Numbered from the stretch's first letter, positions 8,854-17,448 are shown. The stretch: DNA of 47,204 nucleotides from DASXRC01 sp036506495 (GCA_036506495.1 DASXRQ010000022.1:1-47204); one strand, 5' to 3'. Notes: generated from the letters alone by a model not told the origin. Numbers and translations: made by a program.

Positions 8854-9687
8854 TTAGCGGTCCGTCAGCACCTCGGATACGCCCCGCAGCCGGGTTTCCA
8901 GCATCGCCGTGGCCCGCGCCGAGTCGAGCCGGACCTCGCCGGGGCGCACGAGACCGGCTTCGACGGTCGTGCTCACCCGGATCGCCGATGGGTCCAGCCC
9001 GTACCGGCGGGCCACCAGTGCGCCGAGCTCGGGCCGGCTCACCGCCTCGGGCCCGGCGACGTTCAGCAGTCCCGACGCCTCGGAGTCGACGAGCTCCAGC
9101 ACTGCCGCGGCGAGGTCGTCGACCGCGATCGGGCACCGGATCTCGTCGCTGAACAGCGCGCCGGGCGTGCGGCCGGTGATCAGGTCGAGGCACAGCCGGA
9201 CCTGCCTGCTGTGCTCGTCACCGATGATCAGGGAGGTGCGCACGACCGCCGCACCGGCCGCGGCCAGCCGAACCGCGGTCTCGCCCGCCGCCTTCGCCGC
9301 GCCGTACGGGAACACCGGGTTCGGCGGCTCGTCGTCGCCGTACGGCTCGGGCCGTCCACCGTGGACAGAGTCGCTGGACAGGTGCACGAGCCGAGCGCCA
9401 ACGGACGCGGACGCGGCGGCGACGTGCCCGGCGCCGTCGGCACAGGTCGCCCAGTCACCATAGGCGTACGCGGCGTTGACGACCGCGGTCGGGCGTACCC
9501 GCGCGATGAGCTTGCACACGGCGGCGCCATCGCGGACGTCGAGCGGGTGCCAGTCGACACCGGCCGCCGCCGAAGACCGGCCGAGTGCGCGGTGATGCGT
9601 GCCCGCAACGGTCCACCCCGCCGCCAGGGCACGGCGCGACACCTCGGCGCCCAGGTGGCCGCTCGCGCCGACCACCAGGAGTCTCAC
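8854..9687 (-). CDS. NAD(P)-dependent sugar-nucleotide reductase, RmlD-like SDR
   Basis: A 277-residue extended short-chain dehydrogenase. The N-terminal nucleotide-binding motif G-A-S-G-H-L-G is at 7-13, and the catalytic Tyr-Lys pair appears as Y-G-A-A-K near residue 128, preceded by the S-S-D-S-V-H-G strand that RmlD proteins use. RmlD reduces dTDP-4-dehydrorhamnose to dTDP-rhamnose. No other rhamnose genes are nearby, so the substrate is open and I give no symbol. The start overlaps the aspS stop (ATGA, 9684-9687), making it an aspS-coupled gene. Confidence 0.8.
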   Translation of the reverse strand: MRLLVVGASGHLGAEVSRRALAAGWTVAGTHHRALGRSSAAAGVDWHPLDVRDGAAVCKLIARVRPTAVVNAAYAYGDWATCADGAGHVAAASASVGARLVHLSSDSVHGGRPEPYGDDEPPNPVFPYGAAKAAGETAVRLAAAGAAVVRTSLIIGDEHSRQVRLCLDLITGRTPGALFSDEIRCPIAVDDLAAAVLELVDSEASGLLNVAGPEAVSRPELGALVARRYGLDPSAIRVSTTVEAGLVRPGEVRLDSARATAMLETRLRGVSEVLTDR

Positions 9688-11489
9688 CGCGAGTGCTCGA
9701 CCGGGACCGCAGCGCCCGCCGTCCCCGCCGTGTGCTCCGGCGCCTTCGGCTTGGCGTCCACGCCCGCCTCGGCCCGCTGTTGCGCCGTGATCGGGGTGGG
9801 CGCGCCGGTCAGCGGGTCGTAGCCGCCGCGCGTCTTCGGGAACGCAATGACCTCGCGGATCGAGTCGACGCCGGCGAGCAGCATGCAGACGCGATCCCAG
9901 CCGAACGCGATGCCACCGTGCGGGGGTGGCCCGTACTTGAACGCCTCGAGCAGGAAGCCGAACTTGTCGTTGGCCTCGGCGGGGCTGATGCCCAGCAGGT
10001 CGAAGACCCGCCGCTGCACGTCACCGCGGTGGATACGGATGGAGCCGCCGCCGATCTCGTTGCCGTTGCAGACGATGTCGTACGCGTAGGCCAGCGCCTG
10101 GTCCGGGGCCTCCTCGAACCGCTCGACCCACTCGGCGGTCGGCGATGTGAAGGGGTGGTGGACGGCGGTCCAGCCGCCGTCGTCGTCGCGCTCGAACATC
10201 GGCGCCTCGACCACCCAGCAGAACGCCCACGAGTCCTCGTCGACGAGCCCGGTTCGTCGGGCGATCTCCTGGCGGGCGGCGCCGAGCAGGTCCTGTGCCT
10301 CGCGGGCGTCGCTCGAGGCGGCGAAGAACACGGCGTCGCCCGGCTTGGCGCCGACCGCGTCGGCGAGCCCGCTCAGGTGCTCGGCCGAGAGGTTCTTGGC
10401 GACCGGTCCGCGCGGCTCACCGGTCTCGGCGTCCAGCACGACGTACGCCAGCCCGCGCGCACCGCGCGCCCGCGCCCAGTCCTGCCAGCCGTCCAGCTCC
10501 TTGCGGGCCTGCGCGGCGCCGCCGGGCATCACCACCGCGCCGACGTACCCGCCGGCGTCGATCGCCGCCGCGAACACCCGGAACTCGGTGCCACGCAGGT
10601 ACTCGGTCAGGTCGGTCAGCTCCACGCCGTACCGCAGGTCCGGCTTGTCCGAACCGTACCGGGCCATCGCGTCATGCCACGTGATGCGCGGGATGGGCGT
10701 CTCGATGGGCACGCCGCCGAGCTCCTGCCACAGGGCACGCACGATCGCCTCGGCGAGCTCGATCACGTCGTCCTGGGTGACGAACGACATCTCGATGTCG
10801 AGCTGGGTGAACTCCGGCTGCCGGTCGGCGCGGAAGTCCTCGTCGCGGTAGCACCGGGCGATCTGGTAGTACCGCTCGAGGCCGGCGACCATGAGCAGCT
10901 GCTTGAACAGCTGCGGGGACTGCGGCAGGGCGTACCAGCAGCCGGGCTGCAGCCGGACCGGAACGAGGAAGTCCCGCGCGCCCTCCGGCGTGGACCGGGT
11001 CAGCGTCGGGGTCTCCACCTCGACGAAGGTGCGTGCGTTGAGCACATCCCGGGCCACCTGGTTGGCCCGCGCGCGCAGCCGCAACGCTCGCGCCGGGCCG
11101 GACCGGCGCAGGTCCAGGTACCGGTAGCGCAACCGGATGTCGTCGCCGGCCTCGACGTTGTCGTCGACGGGCAGCGGCAGCGCGGCCGCCTCGGACAGCA
11201 CCTCCAACTCGGAGACGATCACCTCGACGTCGCCGGTGGGCAGGTCGGGGTTCTCGTTGCCGGGTGGTCGCCGCTCCACGTCGCCGGTCACGTTGATGCA
11301 GGACTCGTTGCGCAGCGCGTGCGCTGCCGCCTCGTCCCGGAACACGATCTGCACGACCCCGGAGGCGTCGCGGAGGTCGATGAACGTGACTCCGCCATGG
11401 TCCCGGCGCCGGGCCACCCAGCCGGCGAGCGTCACCGACGTGCCGGCGTCCGCGTCGCGCAGGCTCCCGGCGTCATGGGTACGGATCAC
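9684..11489 (-). CDS. aspS: aspartyl-tRNA synthetase (bacterial type)
   Basis: From the GTG at 11489-11487 the protein has 601 residues and begins V-I-R-T-H-D-A-G, the usual actinobacterial start; AGGAG lies 8 bases upstream. An in-frame ATG at 11531 would add 14 residues without a ribosome site. The domains are the N-terminal OB fold (T-L-A-G-W-V-A-R-R-R-D-H-G-G), the class II core with motif 2 (C-Y-R-D-E-D-F-R-A-D-R-Q-P-E-F), the bacterial GAD insertion and motif 3 (G-I-A-F-G-W-D-R). The C-terminal tail is enriched in A, P and K. Whether it also charges tRNA-Asn depends on asnS and gatCAB elsewhere. The stop overlaps the rmlD-like gene. Confidence 0.97.
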   Translation of the reverse strand: MIRTHDAGSLRDADAGTSVTLAGWVARRRDHGGVTFIDLRDASGVVQIVFRDEAAAHALRNESCINVTGDVERRPPGNENPDLPTGDVEVIVSELEVLSEAAALPLPVDDNVEAGDDIRLRYRYLDLRRSGPARALRLRARANQVARDVLNARTFVEVETPTLTRSTPEGARDFLVPVRLQPGCWYALPQSPQLFKQLLMVAGLERYYQIARCYRDEDFRADRQPEFTQLDIEMSFVTQDDVIELAEAIVRALWQELGGVPIETPIPRITWHDAMARYGSDKPDLRYGVELTDLTEYLRGTEFRVFAAAIDAGGYVGAVVMPGGAAQARKELDGWQDWARARGARGLAYVVLDAETGEPRGPVAKNLSAEHLSGLADAVGAKPGDAVFFAASSDAREAQDLLGAARQEIARRTGLVDEDSWAFCWVVEAPMFERDDDGGWTAVHHPFTSPTAEWVERFEEAPDQALAYAYDIVCNGNEIGGGSIRIHRGDVQRRVFDLLGISPAEANDKFGFLLEAFKYGPPPHGGIAFGWDRVCMLLAGVDSIREVIAFPKTRGGYDPLTGAPTPITAQQRAEAGVDAKPKAPEHTAGTAGAAVPVEHSR

Positions 11490-11604
11490 GTCAACGTCTC
11501 CTCGGACTGCGGGCTCGGACTGCACCGGCATTGTCTCAACCCCGCCGTCGGCGCCGCTGGGCTACCCCGCCGTGTGGCGTTGTGGGCCGGCCGAGGGTCG
11601 TCGC

Positions 11605-11610
11605 TACGAT
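11605..11610 (+). promoter_or_regulatory. putative -10 hexamer of a leaderless promoter for the TMEM175-like gene
   Basis: TACGAT is followed by exactly 7 bases and then GTG at 11618. That geometry fits actinobacterial leaderless transcripts, whose first base is the start codon. No Shine-Dalgarno sequence precedes either candidate start, which agrees. The -35 region (TTGTGG at 11580, 19-bp spacer) is weak. Confidence 0.5.
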
Positions 11611-11617
11611 GATCACC

Positions 11618-12264
11618 GTGTCGACGCTGTACCACCGCATCGCCGGCAGCAGCCTCGGACGGCTCGCCGCCCTCAGCGACGGGATCTTCGCCGTAGCGAT
11701 GACCCTCCTGGTGCTGGATCTTCGCGTGCCCAGGAGCGAGATCGCGCACGCCCAGCATCCACTGTGGACGACCGGTGCGTTGGCGTCGGAACGTCCGCTC
11801 TGGGACGCGCTGGGGCAGGTGGCGCCGCGGCTGCTGCCCTACCTCATGGTTTCCTCACCCTCGGCATGTTCTGGGTGGGCCAGCAGGCACAGTTGGAGAG
11901 CTTCGCCCGCAGCGACCGGAACCTCACCTGGATACACATCACATTCCTGCTCGCGGTCGGGCTGATGCCGTTCTCGACGGGCCTGCTCGCCGAGTACATC
12001 ACCCTCCGGTTCGCCGTGGTCGTGTACTGGCTCAACCTGCTGCTGCTCGGGGTATTGCTGCTCGCCAGCCTCCGCTATGCCCGCCGCTCCGGGCTGTACC
12101 GGCCGGAGACCGAGGCCGCGACCCTCTCGGCGCTGGAGCGCCGCATCGTCGTCTACCAGGTTCTGTACGCGGCGAGCACGCTGCTGTGCGTGATCAACAC
12201 ATACGTCAGCATCGGGTTGATCATCGCGCTACAACTGAACTCGGCGATCGCGCCGCGCATCTGA
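11618..12264 (+). pseudogene. TMEM175-family (DUF1211) potassium-channel-like protein, frameshifted
   Basis: The N-terminal part carries the family's first-helix signature S-D-G-I-F-A-V-A-M-T-L-L-V-L-D-L, and the frame continues to L-P-Y-L-M at about 11850. The rest of the protein (F-L-T-L-G-M-F-W-V-G-Q-Q, then four more membrane helices) continues in the next frame to a stop at 12264. The span is 647 bases, one short of a whole number of codons, and restoring one base after the ATG gives L-M-S-F-L-T-L-G-M-F-W, the expected S-F-L-x-x-G-x-F-W motif. So one base has been lost in the CATGGTTTCC stretch near 11850. Read across the junction, it would be about 215 residues and six helices, normal for the bacterial family. 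A sequencing error is the alternative. Confidence 0.8.
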
Positions 12265-12777
12265 CCGTTGGACCGGTTCTAGCGAGCCGACACCCGGTCG
12301 CGGGAGCGCGCGCCGCACCGCGCCGGGGCCCGGCCGGGTGGTCACCTCGCGTGGCGAGTCGACCTCATGGCCGGCCTCGCACACGAGTCGGGTCGCGAGC
12401 GCTGCCCCGCACGGCCAATGCACGGTCGTCGCGGGAGGGCCGGCCGAGTCGGCAAGGTACCGGTCGCCCCACTCCCGCAGCGCCACCAGCACCGGATAGA
12501 GGTCGAATCCCTTCTCGGTGAGCCGATACTCGTGCCGCGCCCGGGCGCCTGGCTCGCGGTACGGCACACGCCGCAGCACGCCCTGGTCCACGAGCGTGGC
12601 GAGCCGGTTGGCGAGCACCTGGCGGGGTATCTCGGTGTGCGCCCGCATGTCGTCGAACCGGCGGACGCCGGCGAATACCTCGCGCAGGACGACGAACGTC
12701 CACTTCTCGCCGAGGACCTCCATGGCCCGGGCGACGGTGCAGTTCTCGACCGACCAGTCCAGCGCGGGTGGCTTCAT
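12229..12777 (-). CDS. HxlR-family winged-helix transcription regulator
   Basis: A 182-residue protein with the HxlR signature: a Cys near the N-terminus (E-N-C-T-V-A-R-A-M-E-V-L-G-E-K-W, about 11-26), the helix-turn-helix with R-F-D-D-M (about 40-44) and I-P-R-Q-V-L-A-N-R-L, and the wing R-H-E-Y-R-L-T-E-K-G. The single conserved Cys is often redox or electrophile sensing in this family. The last 30 residues after R-P-G-P-G-A do not look like the family and run 36 bases into the 3' end of the convergent TMEM175-like gene. It is divergent from the PaaI thioesterase gene, its probable target, with 54 bases between starts. Confidence 0.88.
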   Translation of the reverse strand: MKPPALDWSVENCTVARAMEVLGEKWTFVVLREVFAGVRRFDDMRAHTEIPRQVLANRLATLVDQGVLRRVPYREPGARARHEYRLTEKGFDLYPVLVALREWGDRYLADSAGPPATTVHWPCGAALATRLVCEAGHEVDSPREVTTRPGPGAVRRALPRPGVGSLEPVQRSDARRDRRVQL

Positions 12778-12792
12778 GCCACCAAGCTAAGT

Positions 12793-12813
12793 CTTGTTGA
12801 CAGACCCAGCAAG
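12793..12813 (+). promoter_or_regulatory. promoter and candidate HxlR operator between the divergent genes
   Basis: The arms CTTGTTG (12793-12799) and CAGCAAG (12807-12813) match at 6 of 7 positions around a 7-base spacer. The site overlaps TTGACA (12797-12802), a perfect -35. Seventeen bases on is AACGCT (12820-12825), a possible -10 only 6 bases before the thioesterase ATG, so that message may be leaderless. On the minus strand TTAGCT ends 7 bases before the HxlR ATG. A regulator bound here would cover both promoters. Confidence 0.5.
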
Positions 12814-12831
12814 CCCTGCAACGCTGCGTCC

Positions 12832-13341
12832 ATGGAACAGACTCAGATCGCCGGGCGTACGCGGACGTTCAGCTGGTCCGACCCGGCCATCACCGCCGGG
12901 CATCTCGGCCGCAGCAGCGGGCTCGAGCTGCTGTGGTCCATCGGAGCCGGGAGGCTTCCCCGCCCGCCGGTCATGGACCTGCTGGGCATCGACAGTGTCG
13001 AGGCCGAGGAGGGTCGCGTCACCGTACGGATGGCCGTCCGAGAGTTCCACTACAACCCGCTCGGCAGCGTGCACGGCGGAATGCTGGCCACGCTGCTCGA
13101 CACCGCAGCCGGCTGCGCCGTGCACAGCACGCTGCCGGCCGGCATGGGCTACACCTCGCTCGACCTGACCACCAAGTACCTGCGGCCGGTCACCGTCGAC
13201 TCGGGCGAGCTGGTCTGCGTCGGCACCGTCCTGTCCCGCGGCCGGCGCACCGCCCTCGCCCAGGCCACGCTGACCGACGAGGGCGGGCGGCTCGTCGCCC
13301 ACGCCACGTCGTCCTGCCTGCTCTTCGAGCTGCCGCTCTAA
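12832..13341 (+). CDS. PaaI-family acyl-CoA thioesterase (hotdog fold)
   Basis: A 169-residue protein. The hotdog signature H-Y-N-P-L-G-S-V-H-G-G-M-L-A-T-L-L-D-T (about 74-92) contains the catalytic H-G-G and the Asp of the central helix, followed by the strand T-S-L-D-L-T-T-K-Y-L-R-P. This class hydrolyses acyl- or aryl-CoA thioesters in the cytoplasm; the substrate is not evident. The ATG at 12832 is chosen because the alternative upstream frame would run through the divergent promoter. It is transcribed away from the HxlR regulator and ends 7 bases before the convergent hisS stop. Confidence 0.88.
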   Translation: MEQTQIAGRTRTFSWSDPAITAGHLGRSSGLELLWSIGAGRLPRPPVMDLLGIDSVEAEEGRVTVRMAVREFHYNPLGSVHGGMLATLLDTAAGCAVHSTLPAGMGYTSLDLTTKYLRPVTVDSGELVCVGTVLSRGRRTALAQATLTDEGGRLVAHATSSCLLFELPL

Positions 13342-13348
13342 CGTCCCA

Positions 13349-14695
13349 TCAGCCGGCCGCGCCGACCCGGGGGTTCAGGTCCGCCTCGGGTGGCCGCCAG
13401 TCGGCGGGATCCGCCACGACCTGGTCACCGGAGCGGATGTCCTTGACGGAGTCCGGGCCGCCGTCCACCCCGGGGAACCACACGTATGGAATGCCGCGCC
13501 GCTCGGCGAACCGGATCTGCTTGCCGTACTTGGCCGCCGACGGAGCGACCTCGGTCGAGATCCCGCGCCCGCGCAGGGCGGCCGCGATCCGGTCGCAGTC
13601 CGCGCGGACGTCCTCGGTCGGCACCGCGACGACGACGCAAGTGGGCACCTCACGCGAGATCGTGAGGGCACCGACGTTGAACAGCCGGCCGAGCAACCGG
13701 GTGACCCCGATGGACAGCCCGACGCCGGGAAACCGGTCAGTGCCGGAGCTGGCCAGATTGTCGTACCGCCCGCCAGAGCAGATCGACCCCAGGCTCTCGT
13801 GCCCGACGAGCACGGTCTCGTAGACGGTGCCCGTGTAGTAGTCCAGCCCTCGCGCGATCTTGAGATCGGCCACGAGCAGCCCGGGCGCGTGCTCGGCCGC
13901 GGCCTCGACCACGGCGGTGAGCTCGGCCAGGCCCTCGTCCAGCACGTCGTGGGTGACCCCGAGCGCGCGCACAGCGTCCACAAAGGACGCATCGGGCGCG
14001 CGGATCTCGGCGAGCGCCAGGCAGGCCTTCGCCTGCGCCTCGGTGGCCCCGGCCCGGTCCATGAGCTGCGCGATGACCTCGGCCGGCCCGATCTTGTCGA
14101 GCTTGTCCACGATGCGCAGTGTCTCGTCCGGGTCCGGGATGCCCAGCCCCTGGTAGAAGCCCTGACAGAGCTTGCGGTTGTTGACGTGCATGCGGATGGG
14201 CGGGAGCGGCAGCCCGCGCAGCACGTCGCCGATGATGAGCGGCAGCTCGACCTCGTAGTGCGGCGCGAGCGTGTCCCGGTCGATGACGTCGATGTCCGCC
14301 TGTAGGAATTCGCGGTAGCGGCCCTCCTGCGGCCGCTCCCCCCGCCAACACTTCTGGATCTGGTACCGGCGGAGCGGGAACCGCAGGCGGCCGGCGTTCT
14401 CCAGCACGTACCGGGCGAACGGCACGGTCAAGTCGAAGTGCAGGCCGAGCCCGGGCCCGGCGGACGGGTCCGACGCGTCGTCGGGGTCGGCCTGCAACCG
14501 GCGCAGGACGTACACCTCGTGTGACGTCTCGCCCTTGCGCAGCAGCTGGTCCAGCGGCTCGACGGCGCGCGTCTCCAGCGGCGCGAAGCCGTGCAGCTCG
14601 ACCGTGCGGCGGATGTGGTCGAGGACGTACTGCTCGATCATCCGCTGGGGGGGCAGCCACTCCGGGAATCCGGAGATCGGTGTGGGCCTGCTCAT
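13349..14695 (-). CDS. hisS: histidyl-tRNA synthetase
   Basis: A 448-residue class II synthetase. Visible parts are motif 1 near the N-terminus, motif 2 in Q-K-C-W-R-G-E-R-P-Q-E-G-R-Y-R-E-F, the histidine-specific A-R-G-L-D-Y-Y-T-G block, motif 3 in G-V-G-L-S-I-G-V-T-R-L, and the C-terminal anticodon-binding domain. Length is normal. The MBL hydrolase stop is 6 bases upstream, so the two form an operon, as in many actinobacteria. Confidence 0.97.
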   Translation of the reverse strand: MSRPTPISGFPEWLPPQRMIEQYVLDHIRRTVELHGFAPLETRAVEPLDQLLRKGETSHEVYVLRRLQADPDDASDPSAGPGLGLHFDLTVPFARYVLENAGRLRFPLRRYQIQKCWRGERPQEGRYREFLQADIDVIDRDTLAPHYEVELPLIIGDVLRGLPLPPIRMHVNNRKLCQGFYQGLGIPDPDETLRIVDKLDKIGPAEVIAQLMDRAGATEAQAKACLALAEIRAPDASFVDAVRALGVTHDVLDEGLAELTAVVEAAAEHAPGLLVADLKIARGLDYYTGTVYETVLVGHESLGSICSGGRYDNLASSGTDRFPGVGLSIGVTRLLGRLFNVGALTISREVPTCVVVAVPTEDVRADCDRIAAALRGRGISTEVAPSAAKYGKQIRFAERRGIPYVWFPGVDGGPDSVKDIRSGDQVVADPADWRPPEADLNPRVGAAG

Positions 14696-14701
14696 CGGTG
14701 A

Positions 14702-15436
14702 TTACCAGCCTCGGGTCGGGGCGGCCGGTCGCTCGCCGTCGCGGTCGGCGACCTCCCGCAGATACGGGTTGGTCGCGCGCTCGCGGCCGATCGTGGTCGC
14801 GGGCCCGTGGCCGGGCAGGACGACGGTCTCGTCGGCGAGCGGCAGCACCTTGTCACGCAGGCTCGCCATCATCTCCGCCAGGCTCCCGCCCGGCAGGTCG
14901 GTGCGGCCGATGGAGCCCGCGAACAGCACATCTCCGGATAGGCAGATCTCGTCCGCGTCGAACTCCGAACCCGCGGCGGGCAGCCGGAACAGCACCGACC
15001 CGGCGGTGTGCCCGGGTGCGTGGTCGACCGTCACCTCGAGGCCGGCGATCTCCATCGTGGCGCCGTCGGCGAGCGGCTCCACATGCTCCGGCTCGGCGTA
15101 CGGCAGGCGCCCGCCGAACAGCTGCGTGAGGTCCATGGAGAGCGCCTTGGCGGGATCCGCGAGCAGCTCGCGATCGGCGGGATGGATGTACGCGGAAATG
15201 CCGCGCGCCCCGCAGACCGGGGCAACCGAGAACGTGTGGTCGAGGTGGCCGTGCGTCAACATCACGGCCGCGGGCCGCAGGCGGTGCTCGGCGAGCAGGG
15301 GCTCGAGCCGATCGAGCACCCCGATACCCGGATCGACCACCACACACTGCTCACCGGGTGCGGTGGCGATCACGTAGCAGTTGGTGCCGAAGGCGGCGGC
15401 TGGCAGAGCCGCCACGAACAGTCCGGCGCCGGGCAC
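14702..15436 (-). CDS. MBL-fold metallo-hydrolase (glyoxalase II-like)
   Basis: The protein has 244 residues from the GTG at 15436, chosen because AGGGAGG lies 9 bases upstream and because family members start a few residues before F-G-T-N-C-Y. A longer frame reaches 15667 but would overlap the control region of the divergent cyclophilin genes. Metal ligands are H-G-H-L-D-H (62-67), G-H-T-A-G-S, S-G-D-V-L-F and the closing L-P-G-H-G. The group contains glyoxalase II and related thioester hydrolases; the substrate is not fixed by these motifs. It lies directly upstream of hisS, a conserved actinobacterial pairing. Confidence 0.9.
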   Translation of the reverse strand: MPGAGLFVAALPAAAFGTNCYVIATAPGEQCVVVDPGIGVLDRLEPLLAEHRLRPAAVMLTHGHLDHTFSVAPVCGARGISAYIHPADRELLADPAKALSMDLTQLFGGRLPYAEPEHVEPLADGATMEIAGLEVTVDHAPGHTAGSVLFRLPAAGSEFDADEICLSGDVLFAGSIGRTDLPGGSLAEMMASLRDKVLPLADETVVLPGHGPATTIGRERATNPYLREVADRDGERPAAPTRGW

Positions 15437-15669
15437 GACCGCGTACCTCCCTCGTACCTCCGTCGCGAAGGCCTCCGGGTCCGAGCGTAGCGGGCGCGGT
15501 CGGTCGGTAACCGGCGCGACACCGGCCCTCCCGCGCCACGTCACAGTTCGTGACCTGGCACAGACGATTCCCAGCCAATGCCCGTACACTCTGGCGGGCG
15601 TGTGGCGGGGCGCACCCAGATCGCCCAGGTCCACCGCAAAGTCATGTGGGTCACGAGGAGGGAGCACGC

Positions 15670-16551
15670 GTGGCGTCCAGCAAGCAGCGGGCGCGCAAGG
15701 TTGCGCGCGCCCGGTACGAGCGACAGATGATCAACCGCGCCCGGCGGGAGCGGCGCCGCCGGCAGATGCAGGCCGGCATCGGTGCGACCGTTCTCCTTGC
15801 GTTGATCGTCGTCGGCTCGGTCTGGCTGCTCGGCGGCTTCAGCGGCGACAAGAAGACCCCCACGGCCCAGGACCAGTGCACCTGGACGCCGAGGAACGCG
15901 TCAGACGCCAACCTCGCCGACGTCGGGCTGCCGCCCACGAAGGGGCTCCCGACGTCCGGGACCCGGCCAATGACGATCACGACCAACTCCGGAGTGATCT
16001 CAGTCGACCTCGACCTGGCCGCCGCCCCGTGTGCCGGCGCCAGCTTCGCCCACCTCGCGTCGCGCAACTTCTTCGACAACACCAAGTGCACCGAGCTGAC
16101 CACGGACGGCGCGTTGCGCTGCGGCGACAAGGCCGGCAACGGACTGGGCGGGCCGACCTACTCGTTCTACGGCGAGAACGTGCCGGCCGCCGCCGAGCAG
16201 CCATCCCCGAGCGCGAGCCCGAGCGCCGCCGCCTCGACCCCGGTCACCTACCCGCGCGGCACGGTGGCGATGATCGCCAACCCGCCGGGCAGCTTCGGCA
16301 GCCAGTTCCTGATCTTCCACAAGGACGCGCGGGTCGCCCAGCCGGCGTACGCGATCATCGGCAGGGTCAGTCAGGGCATGGACGTGCTCGACAAGATCGT
16401 GAAGGCCGGCACGGTCGCGAATGCGGACGGCCAGCTGGTCACGCCCAAGAACGATGTGGTCATCCAGAGCCTGACGGTCGGCGGGGCGCCGACCGCGGCA
16501 CCGACACCCGCCTCGACCACGACCCCGTCGGCGACGCCGTCCGCGTCCTGA
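15670..16551 (+). CDS. membrane-anchored cyclophilin-like protein with degenerate active site
   Basis: This 293-residue protein starts at a GTG preceded by GAGGAGGGAG. A very basic cytoplasmic tail (1-35), one membrane helix (about 36-57) and an outside cyclophilin domain (about 95-275) can be seen. The position of the catalytic Arg is Glu142, that of the active-site Gln is Arg150, and the second Phe of G-S-Q-F-F is Leu214, so the usual isomerase residues are lost. A Ser/Pro/Ala run (P-S-P-S-A-S-P-S-A-A-A-S, about 178-189) is inserted within the domain and a Thr/Pro tail ends it. Cys70, 121, 140 and 151 are shared with the next gene and could form two disulfides. Probably a binding or scaffold role. 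Confidence 0.88.
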   Translation: MASSKQRARKVARARYERQMINRARRERRRRQMQAGIGATVLLALIVVGSVWLLGGFSGDKKTPTAQDQCTWTPRNASDANLADVGLPPTKGLPTSGTRPMTITTNSGVISVDLDLAAAPCAGASFAHLASRNFFDNTKCTELTTDGALRCGDKAGNGLGGPTYSFYGENVPAAAEQPSPSASPSAAASTPVTYPRGTVAMIANPPGSFGSQFLIFHKDARVAQPAYAIIGRVSQGMDVLDKIVKAGTVANADGQLVTPKNDVVIQSLTVGGAPTAAPTPASTTTPSATPSAS

Positions 16552-16600
16552 CCACCCTCGACCGACCGACGTTCGACAGCAGCGCAGGAGGATAGACACC

Positions 16601-17422
16601 GTGGCTTCCACCAAGGAGCGGCAGCAGCGCGCGGCGGCGCGGGCCCGGCTCGAACGGGAGATGGCCCAGCGGCAGGCGGCCGCCCGCAAGCGCCGGCAGA
16701 CGCAGGCGGCCATCGGCGCCGGCGTGGCCCTGCTGCTGGTCGTCGCCGGCGTGGTGTGGCTGGTCACCAGCCTCGGCGGCAACGAAAAGAAGACAACGGC
16801 CGGCGCCGGACCCACTGCGGCCGCCGCCTCCTGCCAGTGGTTGCCCGACGACAAGAAGGCGAACCCCGACCTCAAGGACGTCGGTACGCCGCCGGCCGGT
16901 GAGCCACACTCCGGCATCCAGACAATGACGATCACGACGAACCGCGGTGTGATCGAAGCGAAGATGGACACGGCGAAGGTGCCCTGCACCGCGGCCAGCT
17001 TCACGTATCTGGCCGGCAAGAAGTTCTTCGACAACACGAAGTGTCACCGGCTGGTCACGGAGGGCATCAAGGTGCTGCAGTGCGGCGACCCGACCGGCAA
17101 GGGCACCGGCGGACCGACCTACAAGTACGCCGAGGAGAACCTGCCAAAGGACCAGCGCCCGGCGTACCCCGAGGGCACGATCGCGATGGCCAAGACCCAG
17201 GCGCCGTCGTCCACCGGCAGCCAGTTCTTCATCGTGTACGGCGACAGCGACCTGCCGGCCGACTACACGGTGGTCGGCACCGTGACCAAGGGCATGGACA
17301 TCGTGAAGAAGGTCGGGGCCGACGGCGCGGTCGACGCGTCCGGCAAGGCGGCCAGCGACGGCAAGCCGAAGGACGAGGTTCTCATCAAGACCTTCACGGT
17401 GAGCCCGCCGGCCGCGTCGTGA
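16601..17422 (+). CDS. membrane-anchored peptidyl-prolyl cis-trans isomerase, cyclophilin type
   Basis: This 273-residue paralogue of the preceding gene starts 49 bases downstream at a GTG with GCAGGAGGA upstream. It has the same layout: basic tail (1-37), membrane helix (about 38-58), spacer, extracytoplasmic cyclophilin domain. Here Arg150 (in K-C-H-R-L), Gln160 (L-Q-C-G-D) and Phe210 (G-S-Q-F-F-I) are kept, so it can be expected to isomerise X-Pro bonds in exported proteins. The usual Trp and His of the last active-site loop are absent (D-L-P-A-D-Y). The four cysteines match those of the neighbour. The tandem pair follows from duplication. Confidence 0.92.
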   Translation: MASTKERQQRAAARARLEREMAQRQAAARKRRQTQAAIGAGVALLLVVAGVVWLVTSLGGNEKKTTAGAGPTAAAASCQWLPDDKKANPDLKDVGTPPAGEPHSGIQTMTITTNRGVIEAKMDTAKVPCTAASFTYLAGKKFFDNTKCHRLVTEGIKVLQCGDPTGKGTGGPTYKYAEENLPKDQRPAYPEGTIAMAKTQAPSSTGSQFFIVYGDSDLPADYTVVGTVTKGMDIVKKVGADGAVDASGKAASDGKPKDEVLIKTFTVSPPAAS

Positions 17423-17448
17423 CGCCCGCTCCGCCCCCAAAACCGCGT

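Noticed and set aside
9585..11612. 675-codon plus-strand frame across aspS and rmlD
   Set aside because: Complement of two clear genes; no recognisable protein sequence.
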